NCBI GenBank assembly: GCA_021234155.1
Contig: JAJEKV010000053.1
Span: 406,523 to 470,522 of the forward strand
Direction: 5' to 3'
Source: Isoetes taiwanensis
Lineage: Eukaryota > Streptophyta > Lycopodiopsida > Isoetales > Isoetaceae
Length of the DNA: 64,000 bases
Made by a program: the position numbers and the translations under genes. Positions 1-10,917 of the stretch are shown here, in pieces (within the stretch, counting starts at the first letter, position 1; each line of letters opens with the position of its first letter). The notes beneath the pieces are model-generated. The model saw nothing but the letters and a program-made list of their open reading frames with translations. It had not been told where the DNA came from and made no database searches.

Positions 1-324
1 CTTTTCTTTGAAGCAAAAAATAGATAGATACAACGGCTAGGGATCTTCATGATCCTCTAGCTGATTTTCATGTCCCCCGCAATTGAAGCCGTAAGGTCAG
101 CGTTCTCATCCTCCGCAGCCGGAGCTTCTTCTCCATATCTTCTAAGGCCCGCGAAATCATGTGAGCACTTTCAAACCGCCGACGACTGCTGGGCTCGCCC
201 TCTTGGTACATGGCTTAATGTTTCCCGAGCTCAGCGTCGCCTTCGTCGCGGCCCGGCTCCCTCGTGAAGGCTAATCGCCGACCCGCCTCATTGTTCTCGG
301 GCGACGGCGAGGCGGTTGTTTTCA
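1..324. other. no recognised gene
   Basis: I see no recognisable gene or repeat here. The only open frame (70-267, plus) resembles no known protein and has no supporting context. Confidence 0.4.
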
Positions 325-441
325 TCATGGATCTCCTTGAATCTCTTCATCACCCTTTGCAAGGGTGATGTCCGCAGCAGCTCGGGGCTGGGGAGTGCTA
401 TCTTGGCGTGGTCGCTTGCTAGAGGAAGATGATGATGCCAT
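325..441 (-). CDS. hypothetical short Ser-rich N-terminus (possible first exon)
   Basis: The frame runs from an ATG at 441 to a stop at 325 and encodes about 38 residues, beginning MASSSSSSKRPRQDS. The Ser run followed by a basic KRPR patch is common at the N-terminus of plant nuclear proteins, but that alone is weak evidence. A TATA-like box lies about 90 bp upstream at 528-536. The frame stays open further upstream to 612, so the start is a choice based on the box and the composition. I recognise no domain. It could be the first exon of a decayed gene or chance. Confidence 0.22.
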   Translation of the reverse strand: MASSSSSSKRPRQDSTPQPRAAADITLAKGDEEIQGDP

Positions 442-527
442 GGGGAGCAGAAGGTGGAAGGCGGAAGCCGGAAGTAGAAGATGAGCGAAGGGAAGGCGAT
501 CGGAGGTCGGCGTGGACATCGGTCTTC

Positions 528-536
528 TATTTATAA
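528..536 (-). promoter_or_regulatory. TATA-like box
   Basis: Minus strand reads TTATAAATA, about 90 bp upstream of the ATG at 441. The position is plausible for a plant core promoter. No other element supports it. Confidence 0.28.
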
Positions 537-542
537 CATGAG

Positions 543-572
543 TCACACGAAGTTGCTTCTCGCGTCGTGTGA
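543..572. repeat. small hairpin with TCACACGA arms
   Basis: Arms TCACACGA (543-550) and TCGTGTGA (565-572) are perfect inverted repeats. The same arm core recurs in the hairpins at 2365-2433 and 4540-4605, and singly near 630. Confidence 0.5.
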
Positions 573-953
573 GGAATAAATAAATTAATTGTTTTTTCCA
601 ATAATATTTCATTTCTTCGAGATAGATATCACACGACGCCGAAAACCTAGATATGATGTAAAATCGGACTTATGTATTTGGCGTGATGTGAATAAATACA
701 AATAAAATAATTTTTATTAGGAATTTCGGAAGGACAACTGTACATAAATAATTTTACCGATACAAGTTGGAAAACATATAACTTCCAATTTCTCAAGCTT
801 CGCCGTCAATTTCATGCTCTTTCAATCCCCTCGCCAGACCGATCCAACAAGGCAATGACTTCCATGTTATCGACCCCAAACTTCCAACCTTGGGTGAGTC
901 AAGCCCCAGAGCTAAAAAATTTAACATATTGCTGCGCCCAGACCGCTTGGTCG

Positions 954-2211
954 TCAAAATATTGTAACACAACATCCTTGAATTGCTATCACCCTTTCGG
1001 TGTTTGATGCCAATTGGGAATGGTTCCCTAACATGCATAATGCACGGATGTAATAGACAAACTCGCGCACCTTTTGGATTGAAAGTTCGGCTTTGAAGAC
1101 GATTATCTCCCCATTAACGAATCTTGAGATATATCGTAACAATGTAGAGTCCTTCAATCTTTCCTGTCCCCCGCGTGCATGTCGGCAAGAAAAATCATCT
1201 ACTTTCCACAAATAAGAACCCTCAAGCTTATCTTCTTCACATTTATCCTCATCTACCAGGCTTATGCTGCCGCGATTGACTGAAGGGCCTGCCAAACCTG
1301 TAGATCATGTTGGCAGCTTTGCACGGAGACGCTGGAATTCTTCTTCCGTTGGTAGATTCGCCTCATCTTGAGCAAATCGAGACTCCAGCCTCTCATAGGC
1401 TTCTTTAAGCTTTATAGCATTGCCGGTATAATTAGACACTTCAAACATCTCTTTGTCCAAATCCTCTTCAAAATCTAGGCCTAAGTTTACCCATTCGGCC
1501 AAGGTACTGATAAGCTCGTCTTCCCTAGCACACATTCGTAACAAAGACGGGTTCCTCAGTATATCACTTAGCAATAGGTATTCTTTGCCTTCCACTAAAA
1601 TTGGCGTTATGTCAGACAACTTCTTTTCATCCTCATCCCCATCCTCATCACCTTCGTAATCATCTCCTCCTCCTCGGTTCACCCAAGCTAAGGCGTCGAA
1701 GCTAAAACTCCTACATTCTTGCTCTTCTTCTTGTAGATCTATCTCCATTTCTACGTCATAGTCGGCATCATCACACATAACCGACCCCCTTGGCTTAAAG
1801 ATTTCATTGTTTCCGGTGTATCTTTGGTTTGGGCGAAGCGGTAATGCAATAACTAGCAAATGCAAGCGGCAAAGAGAAGTAAGATACCTTCTTAAGCACA
1901 AGGACGCAGCGGGGAGGAGCCCGTTCGCAAAGATTCTTGAAAAACATCTTCCCTGTTTGCAAATGGGAAGCCGCCTCCTCTAGAGCTGGTTTTGGAATCC
2001 ACGAGCCAGGGACATCTGCAAAGGACGTGCGCTGAGACCAAGCGGTCCGGGTGAAAGCTAAGGCAACCTCGCGATAGCATCCAAGCTCGCTACTGTTTGC
2101 CATGATGTCCAACTCCTTGCAATAGAACGGATAAATCGCAGTCGGCGCAACTTCCTCGTTGTCATGAGGGGCGGATGCATACCATTCCAGGAACTTCACA
2201 TAACAATCCAT
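954..2211 (-). pseudogene. decayed acidic protein gene of unrecognised family with YLLLSDI motif
   Basis: The first exon begins at the ATG at 2211 (MDCYVKFLEWYASAP) and ends about 1888 at a GT donor after LVLKK. A short intron of roughly 85 bp follows. The second exon carries a very acidic stretch (DDYEGDEDGDEDE), then the motif ITPILVEGKEYLLLSDI, and a predicted helical tail to a stop at 1305. Past this single TGA the same frame stays open to 954, so the gene is probably broken rather than complete. I recognise no family. The order MD..WY start, acidic linker, then YLLLSDI matches the ORF upstream of gag in the chromovirus at 15673-17082 (TIKVGDQDYLLLSDI). This suggests a shared family, either a host gene captured by the element or a fragment left by one. 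No LTR is seen around this copy. Confidence 0.45.
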
Positions 2212-2338
2212 GGCGAAGCAAACGACGAAAACAAGAAGATGTTTAGGAGCGGTAAGGCGCTGTCACTTTTGAACTCAAGTAGCCGTTGTCGATTATGAAA
2301 GGGGACACAGCCGTTGTGGGGAGATTTGTCCGTACATT

Positions 2339-2362
2339 TTAGGGTTAGGGTTAGGGTTAGGG
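2339..2362 (+). repeat. four TTAGGG repeats (telomere-like)
   Basis: Four perfect TTAGGG units abut the hairpin at 2365. This is far too short to be a telomere. It may be an interstitial telomere-like seed or chance. Confidence 0.6.
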
Positions 2363-2364
2363 TT

Positions 2365-2433
2365 GGATCACACGACGCGAAGACTACTATGTGCAACAAA
2401 AAAGCACAATGCTTGCTGCGCGTCGTGTGATCC
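2365..2433. repeat. 69-bp hairpin / mini foldback element
   Basis: Perfect 15-bp arms, GGATCACACGACGCG at 2365-2379 and its reverse complement at 2419-2433, enclose a 39-base loop. The arms match those of the hairpins at 543-572 and 4540-4605. No clear target duplication is visible. Confidence 0.6.
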
Positions 2434-2568
2434 TCACGTATAACATTAAAAAAAAAAAAATACAAAGTGCGAAGCTAGGCTTCTAAGAAAGAAATGGACT
2501 AAGAGATTAAGCTTATAAAGCCATTACATTAAGAAATATTATACATATGAAAAAAACACAAAGGCACT

Positions 2569-3007
2569 TCACGGCCTTTTTTCTGGGGGGTCTTTCTTCT
2601 TGTTGTATTCAGCCATAAAATTTTGACCATAGTACTCGGGATCCCTTATGCGTAAGACGAGGCGCATGTCCTTGGGCATGACAGTCACCCGCTTGGCATG
2701 TATTCTTTGCAAAGCTGCGAGTCCTCGAACAGACCGACACCAAACCGCCCGAAGCCATTTGAAGAGCATTTAAGGCGGTTGCTTGAATTTCATGAATCTG
2801 GTATGATGTATCGCGACCACCACACTCTTGCAGAATCTCTCTCACGAGCCCGGCAAATGGAGACGCGGGAATGACCATCTCGATTACTCTCCGATACTTC
2901 TTAATCTCGCTGCTTTTAATGCCAGGCTTCGCCTTAAAGCTTAAGGCCACTACCCTCACCCACCCGGCATTTGGAGCTGTTGCTCGGTGACTCTTCCGCC
3001 TCCTCAC
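2569..3007 (-). pseudogene. histone H3-like (possibly CENH3-like) pseudogene
   Basis: Translation in shifting frames aligns along the histone H3 fold. The alpha-N region reads KPGIKSSEIKKYRR (H3: RPGTVALREIRKYQ), then SPFAGLVREI (H3: LPFQRLVREI), QATALNALQ (H3: SSAVMALQ), LFEDSQLC and IHAKRVTVMPKDMRL (H3: IHAKRVTIMPKDIQL). At least two frame changes, near 2745 and 2707, break the frame, so this is a pseudogene. The stretch between VREI and ALQ is about six residues longer than in canonical H3, and ALNALQ recalls the EALxALQ of plant CENH3. I therefore lean to a CENH3-like origin, but the N-tail is not recognisable. The C-terminus runs on past the usual H3 end (DPEYYGQNFMAEYNKKK). No intron is evident in this portion. 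Confidence 0.7.
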
Positions 3008-3030
3008 CCGGCATTTGCAGGCTGTTTCCT

Positions 3031-5305
3031 ACCCGACTCTTCCGGCCGTCTCCTCTAATCCTGGTAGCCTTCCCTTTACGGCGTTGGGCCTCCTCCTTTG
3101 ATTTGAAGGTCACGGCACCTCCGCGGGAGGAGCAGGAGGAAGAAGAGCAAGAAGAGGCGGCTGCCCAATAATTAATCCGGCGTCATATTACGCTTTCGCC
3201 CGGTCTCTCCACATTTTCATCCTCGTCTCGAACGGTGCACCTCCCCTACTTACTCCGGGCTTCTCCCGCCAGATCGTCATGCGGATTTCTTTTCAGGGTC
3301 TTGTTAGGCATGGAATTAGGAGGAGGAGAATCTCTATCGAGACTTGTGAGTCGGATGAAGAAGGCGGACTAATGTAATCACCGGCCTTACACCACGGATG
3401 GATCCTTGTAGTTTGCTTAATTCTTGCCATGGCTTCTCGTGGATGGCTTTTATACTACTTAACACCGACAAAAATAGACAACCGGCAAGAGATAAATAGT
3501 AAAAAGAAGTTAAAGTAAAATATGATGGTAACGTTTTTAAATAATTGTACGGAACCCTAAAAAATATCGGACAAAATACGGAACCCTAAAAAACATCGAG
3601 ACAAAACACAAATAAAAACCGAGATTCAAAGCGCTTAGCCGATAGACAATTTCTTGTTGATCGCGAACTCACTAAACTTTACATTTCCCTCTTGCCCGTG
3701 AACCAACCCTAATGCCATCAATAAAATAATGGAAGCCGCGTCAACATCTGTCTCCATTAGCACTCTTAGCTCGATAATGGACATTCGCTTTCCATGGTGG
3801 CTGTATAAATGACTTCCTCCCCTCTCCATACTCGAATATCCACCGTGACGGAGTGTTCGTTATGGTCCTCAAACGGCTCCCAAAAGTTGTGCGACCTCTC
3901 TTTTTCGTTTCCTTCGTTTTAGTTGACAATTAACGATAAATATTGTTTTGGAAGAAAGTATCTGAACTTAAAGGAGGACTTAACTACGCGGACCTCTGTT
4001 AGTTGACGGGATGATTCGTGGAATCAACATCCTGTGTCGGAACCAAAAAATAAGCCATCCACAAAATCGGCAGGGGGAGAAAGCACGATATGTCTTCTGA
4101 GCTTTTTCGAACTTCCCCGCGCCATCCGGAATATGTTAGCAAATACCTCAAAGCGGTGTGAAGATTTTGAAACTCATCCTCACGCCTCGCTTTTCGGACA
4201 TTCGCTTGCACCTCGTCACCATGCATTTCTTCATTGCAATTACATTGTTCTCATTAGTCGTGGCTTACAAAGTTCACTTAAAGGGGCAATTCAACCGCCT
4301 CAAGCTCGGTTTCACGACCTTTACGTTATAATCATGTCCAGTAAAACCGGATGCCTATACCCCGCAAGGTCACGCATCCATACCTTGGAAAAGGACAATT
4401 CCGATGTCTATGTGATACACGACAAGTACACTACTAATACTTTGGCTGGAATGACATCCACGACGCCCCGATAAACATAAACCCGCACAATAAATTTGTT
4501 TGTAAACACGTGTCAACGAAAGAAATGAAAAGATAAGGAGATCACATGTGAAACTATCTCACGCAGATTAAGTAGTCGACAAACTAGCCTTCGCGTCGTG
4601 TGATCCGGATTAAGGTGGTTACCATTTTGCGGGCAATTTTGGGAAGTGTTTTTGGTGGAGATTAGCTCTTTGGCCATATCGGAAGGGGTATATGCATGTC
4701 GTATTGTTATACTTTCCACTTTCCCGCCGCTAGAATTCAACTTGAACTCTTTTATCCTACCTATCCAATGTGTCCGCATCGCGTCGATCGCCTTTGTCGC
4801 TTAACTCTATGCTCGCCCCTCGTTGATGGCAGCATACTCACCCACCCTAACCTATTGAGACAAAACCTCCCACTTCGTGACCTTGGGAGTTCGTAAATGG
4901 GGCAAGAACACGTAAAATTACAGGAGACATGGATTGCGATGAGAAGTGAAGGCGAGAGGAGGATGCGTGAGAGGCCGGAGTGACAATACGTAAGTTTGGC
5001 GCCAAAATTTGACAAGGGAGTTGATGACGCTGACAGTAAGCGGTCAAAGTCACCATTATTTTGGGCGGCGAAGCGACTCCCGAAAAATACGGGCCATTAA
5101 AATGGTTGCAATAAAAGCGCAAGCATCCCCTATGAAAATACGCCATGTGGATGCCAAGTAAGCCTGCTCATCCTTCTACCTGCCAAGTAATACTGACTTT
5201 CGTAAGAAAGGCGCAAACCTGATTGGTCCTGGCGAATCTGACGTGGAAATCTTTAGCCCAAGATAAGGGCCATTTTCAGACCCCAAATCCGCCCTAATGC
5301 GGAGG
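3031..5305. other. no recognised gene
   Basis: Low-copy DNA between the H3 pseudogene and the chromovirus LTR. Short open frames (for example 3999-4226 minus and 4034-4474 plus) overlap on both strands and resemble nothing I know. Apart from the hairpin at 4540-4605 I see no structure. Confidence 0.4.
4540..4605. repeat. 66-bp imperfect hairpin, same arm family
   Basis: Arms GATCACA (4540-4546) and TGTGATC (4599-4605); the right arm extends inward to CGCGTCGTGTGATC, as in the hairpin at 2365-2433. Confidence 0.45.
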
Positions 5306-8300
5306 TGTCATTCGGCCCACGCCTTCAGTGGGACTCCTAAGTCGCGGAAGCGCGAATACAATGTTAGCACACAGCACGAATATATATATATATATATAAA
5401 TATCCACCACGAAGGGTGGAACTTCCATCCAAATACCAACGGCACAGAATATGCATCTAACCCTAAGGAAAACACCCCAAACCCCAGGTTCTACCCCGGC
5501 TCAGACTCCTGTGAGGATAGACTGACGGCTCGGTCTCACGAGATCAGCAGACAGAGGTATAACCTGGCGTTGGCTGGCATAGAACATCGGCTAGGGTTGT
5601 CCACTCCATCCGCCCCTCCTGTGCACACTTTGCAGATGAGTCGAATCATGCTATGGCGTCACTATAGCCTTCCGGATACACAGACTCAAGGTATCACCCT
5701 TCGAGCCTACTACAGGGTTCATGAAGCCCCGTCCGATGAGGCAGGTCGGGGAAGCGCGCCCCTTCCCGGGATCACAGTGGTTCCATGGGTGGACTAGAGA
5801 ATACGCGTGCGCATCGGCGACCCCGCGATCCGTGCCGACTTACTCACCCTAAATCTACTCAAAGTACAGGATGCCCCATGCGGGTCACACCTCTCACCCG
5901 GGGGAGTGTCGGACCCATACCCGCCCGGATCGCGCCTTAGCTCACCGGGCCGGGCTATTAGGCCTAGTCCATCGTAGGAGTCTCGGGGAGCCTTTTATGT
6001 TCGCGGCAAGACCCCACCCCCGCTTCACCACTGTGTCCCTTGTTTGGTGCTAAGTCACTCCATAGCGTCCACGACTCGGTGGTCTCTTGTACACAGGCCG
6101 AACTAGTGGGAAATACTGGGATCAACCTAGGAGTATACTACTAACATGGCTCAGAGGTCTCTACCCCCTTATTCCCCCCATTTCCAGAGTAAAGCTATGC
6201 AAAGAACTATCAATCCATCCTTTAAGAGCAAGACCAGAATCAGAAATAAAGAGAACTCACCTTTACAATCAAGGGTTAGTTCCTACAAGTAAAACATAGA
6301 GAAAACAGAGAAACACACCCATCCAGTGCCCAACAGGGGCGCTACCCTAGAATTCACAGGCTATACTAGCCGCCCACCTGAGTTCCGACTGGACCCGTTA
6401 TCGTTTGGTGCTTCCATCTTCCTGGGTCTTGGTGCTCAGCTTCAGCTACACAGGTATAAGTGCTTGGTATAGTGGCGCTCAGCTTGGCAGGGGTAGGCGC
6501 TCAGCTCTTGCTCCTTTTGGACGAATTTTGGGAGTCAATTAGGGATAGGGATCAGGTTGACAGCCCAATTTGGAAGTCCCCATGCTGGCCAATCGATTTA
6601 GGCCAGGTGGCGCCTTCCCAAAGCATTAATTAACCTAATTAATCCATTTAAACCCTAATTCCCTAAATTACAGGTTATTATCTTTAATGGTTAAATTAGC
6701 ATAGCTAATTTAATCCCTTTTAGGTCAACCCCTGCTGCCATGCCATGGCAGCATGGAAGAGCCAAGCACATATTGGCACTAATCTTCTCAGTTTGATTTG
6801 TTTTGCAAGACAGCAAGGAAATGCTTCACTAGCATACACCAAAAGTTTGAAGAGCAAAGGAAGGACAATTGACTCAAGTCACTCAAGAGATACAAAAGGT
6901 CAAACAAGCAAAGGAAGAAGTGAAGAGGATGGGAGAAGGAAGACCCCTTGAAGAATTTTTCCATGGTATGTGGCTATTTGTGATCTTGGCATCTTTGGCA
7001 TTTAAATCCCTTCCCCATTTATTCCATCATCCTAAACACCATTGAACCTTGACTCCATGCTCATATACCTACCAAAGTCAAACTTGACTCTGAAAATTCT
7101 TTCTAGTCAAAATAAACCTTCATGAGATACCCACTTGCTCCATCATCTCCTAGCTCAAAAAAGACTTGACTTGGTCAAAAAAAAAATTCGCTCAAAGGTC
7201 AATACCCCATGCAACTTGACCAAAGTTAAAAGAAAGTTGCAAAAAATCCCAAGGAGGGTGTTCAAAATTCAAGTGTGCCCTAGAAAGTGCTTAGAATTGC
7301 CTCATAAAGAGGAATTCTTTCCCAAATGGGCACTAGATGTACCAAGTCACTTGACACCTCACCCTATGTGCCAAGTCATCACATCCATCATCATTTGAGC
7401 CTTCTCGTGTCAAATTATCCACATCAAAATATCATTGTTGCCACATCACCATTGACACCTCATCACTCCACACGTGTCATACACATCATCTCCACATTAC
7501 TCAAATTTTTTGACTAGAAGGAATTTTCAAACTCAAGTTGGCTAACACGTCATCATTTCCATTGGCCACATCACACTACCTAGCCTTGTCACCTTCTCCA
7601 AATGCCACATCATCCACTCTTTAGTTTTTTTTTGCCAAATTCAAAAAGCTCCATTGTGAAAAGAAATTCCAGAATCTTGTAGGGTACAAAAAAAGATTCC
7701 CCTAGGAAAAAAAGAATTTTGAAAAAAAGCTTCGTTTTGGGCATTGTATGTGCTTCCTAGGGAATCGTGCCATAGGGTTTAGGGGGTTGCAAAAATTTTC
7801 CTATCTACCCCCAGCCTAATTTCTCTTTCCAGCCAATCTCCCCATGCCGCGTGGAGCATCCGGGCGTGTGGGGCGGTGGAGGTACCGGATCCCACGTGGA
7901 CACTGCACGCAATAATCAGAAATATTGAATTTTCTTGTCCTTATATACCTTGGCCGCCAAAACTGTTTAAGCTTGTGGGATATTTCGTCTGGACCCGTAT
8001 GAACCCTAAATTGGGAAAACGCCAAGATCCGGTTAATTTGGCCCAACAAACCAATGAATCATGACCCAAACGGGCCGAATCACCTTGTTTAATGCCAAGA
8101 ATGATAATTGTGAGCTAAAAGACGAGGATTGAAGGGGAATGATCACGCATCCCAACGGGAATGCAGCATTTACAAAAGGGGTTTTTGGCACGTAAGATTT
8201 TCGAGGGCTTTGAGGCAAAGAAGCGATTTTCTGCTTTGAAGAAGGAGAAGCTTGATGATCCCGAGCTTGATTCTCGACCTCCAATGTTTACCTATGATCT

Positions 8301-9363
8301 AGATTATTGACCAAATTTTCTGGATTCTTTGAATGTGTACCTATTTTGATCCCGCACCCAAGACCACGAGCTTGGGATATTACTTTGTATCTTTTGAGTG
8401 TTTGATGAAATTGAAAATCCGACCTTTGTAGCAATCTGTGTGAGTTGCATTGAAATTCTTTCACAAAAGCAAGCAATTGTCAAAGGCTAGGCGTCCTGTG
8501 CCCGAACAAACTGTTAGACCCGTGTGATATGCCTTTGTAGCAACTCTTTTAGAGAATACAAAAGCCTAATTCTTGTCAAAGCAAAATTACAACACCCGCT
8601 CAGGTCGACATTCTCACATCCAATGATATTGCACAAAGTGCATGGGGCATAGGAGAGCAAAATTTTGAGCATCAATCTTGCCAAACTAATTATGTTGAAC
8701 GAGGCAATGCTAGACACACTTGCAATCCTTCATTAGAAAATATTTTCTGTCAAGATTATTCATTTCTCATAGTCTGAGGCAAAGAATTGTCTAAAAGAAA
8801 AAATAGGCTCCTTTTTGTCAAAAAGAAAGCTTGGCCCCTCAGCAGCATACAAACCGAGCAAAATAGAGTTGGTAGCTCAAACAAATTCCTTGCCAATATC
8901 GAGTTTCAAATTTTAGCTCTCTGCGCCAGGATATTGACCAAAAATTGACTAGGTCGTTGATCCGATTTAGGCCTATCTAGCCTATTCGCACCTCGCTGAA
9001 GTTTTTGCAAAACCGTTAGTATCAAGTGTTAGGCATCTTGAGCAGAGATATCCATATCCTTAGCTTGACAGAGCATCTTCTGCAGGGTATTTGGTGAAAC
9101 AGACTTTTTTGCCTTCAGGGAAGCATACTCATTGTGAACTTTTCCACACTTTTTCTGGAATCTTTGCACTCAGAGTGGTTGCCTCAAGCAACCTGGAGGT
9201 TCTAAACCACTGAGGTTGAAGGTTTTGCCAGGAATACCTTCAACAACCCCCTAGGTTACAATACCCCATGGTGGCGTACCTTTAATGGGTGATGTGTTGG
9301 TATATTTATACGTATACCGTATGAATACGTTACGTATACCGTATAAATACGTGGAACGTCACA
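5306..9363 (-). repeat. 3' LTR of the chromovirus, split by a solo LTR
   Basis: Segments 5306-6732 and 9246-9363 match 17648-19150 in order. The junction is exact: the unsplit LTR reads TCAACCCCCTAGG, and here ACCCC is duplicated on both sides of the 2513-bp insert at 6733-9245. Without insert and duplication the LTR is about 1540 bp. Near the right end are two copies of a 21-22-bp ACGTATACCGTAT motif. Confidence 0.88.
6733..9245 (+). repeat. solo LTR (2513 bp) inserted in the 3' LTR
   Basis: The insert begins TGCTGCC, ends CAACA, and is flanked by a perfect 5-bp duplication ACCCC (6728-6732 and 9246-9250). There is no internal coding region, so it is a solo LTR left by LTR-LTR recombination. 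Its right end (about 9177-9245) resembles the reverse complement of the LTR start at 21228, 25335 and 29441: both carry a CCTCCAGGTTGCTT-type block about 70 bp from the terminus. It is therefore probably a distant relative of the gag-only family. Much of the middle is AT-rich with CATCA-type low-complexity sequence (7330-7610). Confidence 0.8.
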
Positions 9364-9376
9364 TTCTCCCCTCCTT
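9364..9376 (-). other. polypurine tract
   Basis: Minus strand AAGGAGGGGAGAA directly precedes the 3' LTR start TGTGACG. This is the expected plus-strand priming site and fixes the element's orientation. Confidence 0.75.
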
Positions 9377-9858
9377 AAAAACAATGCTGTCCCCAGCATT
9401 GGGGTTAGTTAATCAGAGACAGTTACTTGAAGAAACTGAAATAGAAAATAACTCATTATTTCGGAGAGTAATACATTGAAGTTGAAGATATAAGAAAGTG
9501 TAAGCACCAAAGTGCATTTTACAAGCTTATGATGAAAAAGAGAGTTTAAGGACTAAAGTCCCATTTCAAAACATGATAAACAACGAAAATTGACACATGT
9601 AGACAAAACGGATCCGAAAAAGTCGGGCCATCAAGAACCCTCTATACATGGGCAGTCACGACCGCACATCGGGCTCGCACATATAAATATATCAGTATAT
9701 ATCAATACTATAATTAGATTGTGGTTGAAGGGACCACCCCCTATAATAATTAAAAGAAAATCCTATCTACAAGGGAACCTATCATGTCTATAGTTTGCTA
9801 TTCATTGCGGCATAAGGAATGGTCAAGTTCCCATTATAGCCGAGATGAACGCAGCCTA

Positions 9859-10917
9859 TCAATTACACGTCCTAGAGAACACAAAGGTGATCTCATCATC
9901 GGTAACTATTATTAGATACGATGCATCTACCCCTTTTCTGCATGATTCGCGGCGAATCAAGCCTTCAAGCTTACCGCCGGGAGCGGGGTTGATAGCATCG
10001 TTGATGGTGCGGCCCTGAGATTCCCGCATGAATTCCGGATAGTGCTTGTCAAGGTCTATCTTCATCACCCAGGTAGCATCCTCAACTGGTAAGTGTTTCC
10101 ACTTAACCAAGTATTGCAACATTTGAGTCCTTCTGGTTTGTTTATAAGCTCGATCAAGAAGAGCTTCAGGCACTAGCTCCAGGTGCTCTTCTGTCATTTC
10201 TAGGAGGGTTGGGGTATCCAAAACCTCCTCTGGATCAGGGGTGTGTTGTTTCAGAAGACTCACGTGAAAGACCTTGTGGATCTTCAAGCGGGGTGGTAAA
10301 TCCAAGCGATATGCCTGTTCTCCAACACGTTCAGTGATCTTGAACGGCCCAGCCCATCTGGGTGCCAACTTCTTGCAGTTACCAATCTTGAGCTTGGCTT
10401 GTTTCACTTTAATCTTAAGCCAGACTGATTCGCCCACCTGGAAGACTCGTGGGGTTCTGTGCTTATCCGCTACACTCTTCTGACGACTGCGTGCAGCTAG
10501 CAAGTAACCACGAACTTCTTCAACCAAAGCTTGCATTTCCAAGAGGAGTTGTTGAGAAACCTCCACTTTAGAAACAGGGTTGTGCCATGTGTCGGGAGTA
10601 AGACATTGATAACCATAATTTATCATAAAGGGAGACATTCTGGAAGACTCCTGCTTCATGCTGTTATAGGCAAATTCGACCAGATAAATATAGTCAGCCC
10701 ATTGGGATTGCTTACTCCACACATAACTTCGTAGCATATCTTCGATAATACGATTGGTACGTTCTGTCTGACCATCCGTCTGAGGATGATATGCTGTACT
10801 CATAGCAAGCTTGGTCTGGATGGTGGCGAAGAAATCTTTCCAGAATGCACTTACAAATTTGGGATCCATGTCGGATACAATAACTCTTGGCATTCCGTGC
10901 AACCTGAAAATCTCCTT
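9859..10917 (-). pseudogene. chromovirus integrase C-terminal part with chromodomain
   Basis: This is the second half of pol, one frame away from the upstream part. It starts within the integrase core: VSDMDPKF supplies the second catalytic Asp, and [10 protein letters not shown] the Glu of the DD35E triad. A GPY/F-like region follows (LAPRWAGPFKITERVG, then HKVFHVSLLKQH). The chromodomain comes near the end (YLVKWKHLPVEDATW with DRAYKQ before it). Such chromodomains direct chromoviral integrases to particular chromatin. The C-terminus after the chromodomain is about 70 residues and unusual in length. The frame switch from the upstream ORF is explained by one extra G in an A4G2 run near 10916, a recent-looking single-base lesion. 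Confidence 0.85.

Noticed and set aside
2339-2362. TTAGGG repeats as a telomere or chromosome end
   Set aside because: Only four units, with ordinary sequence on both sides.
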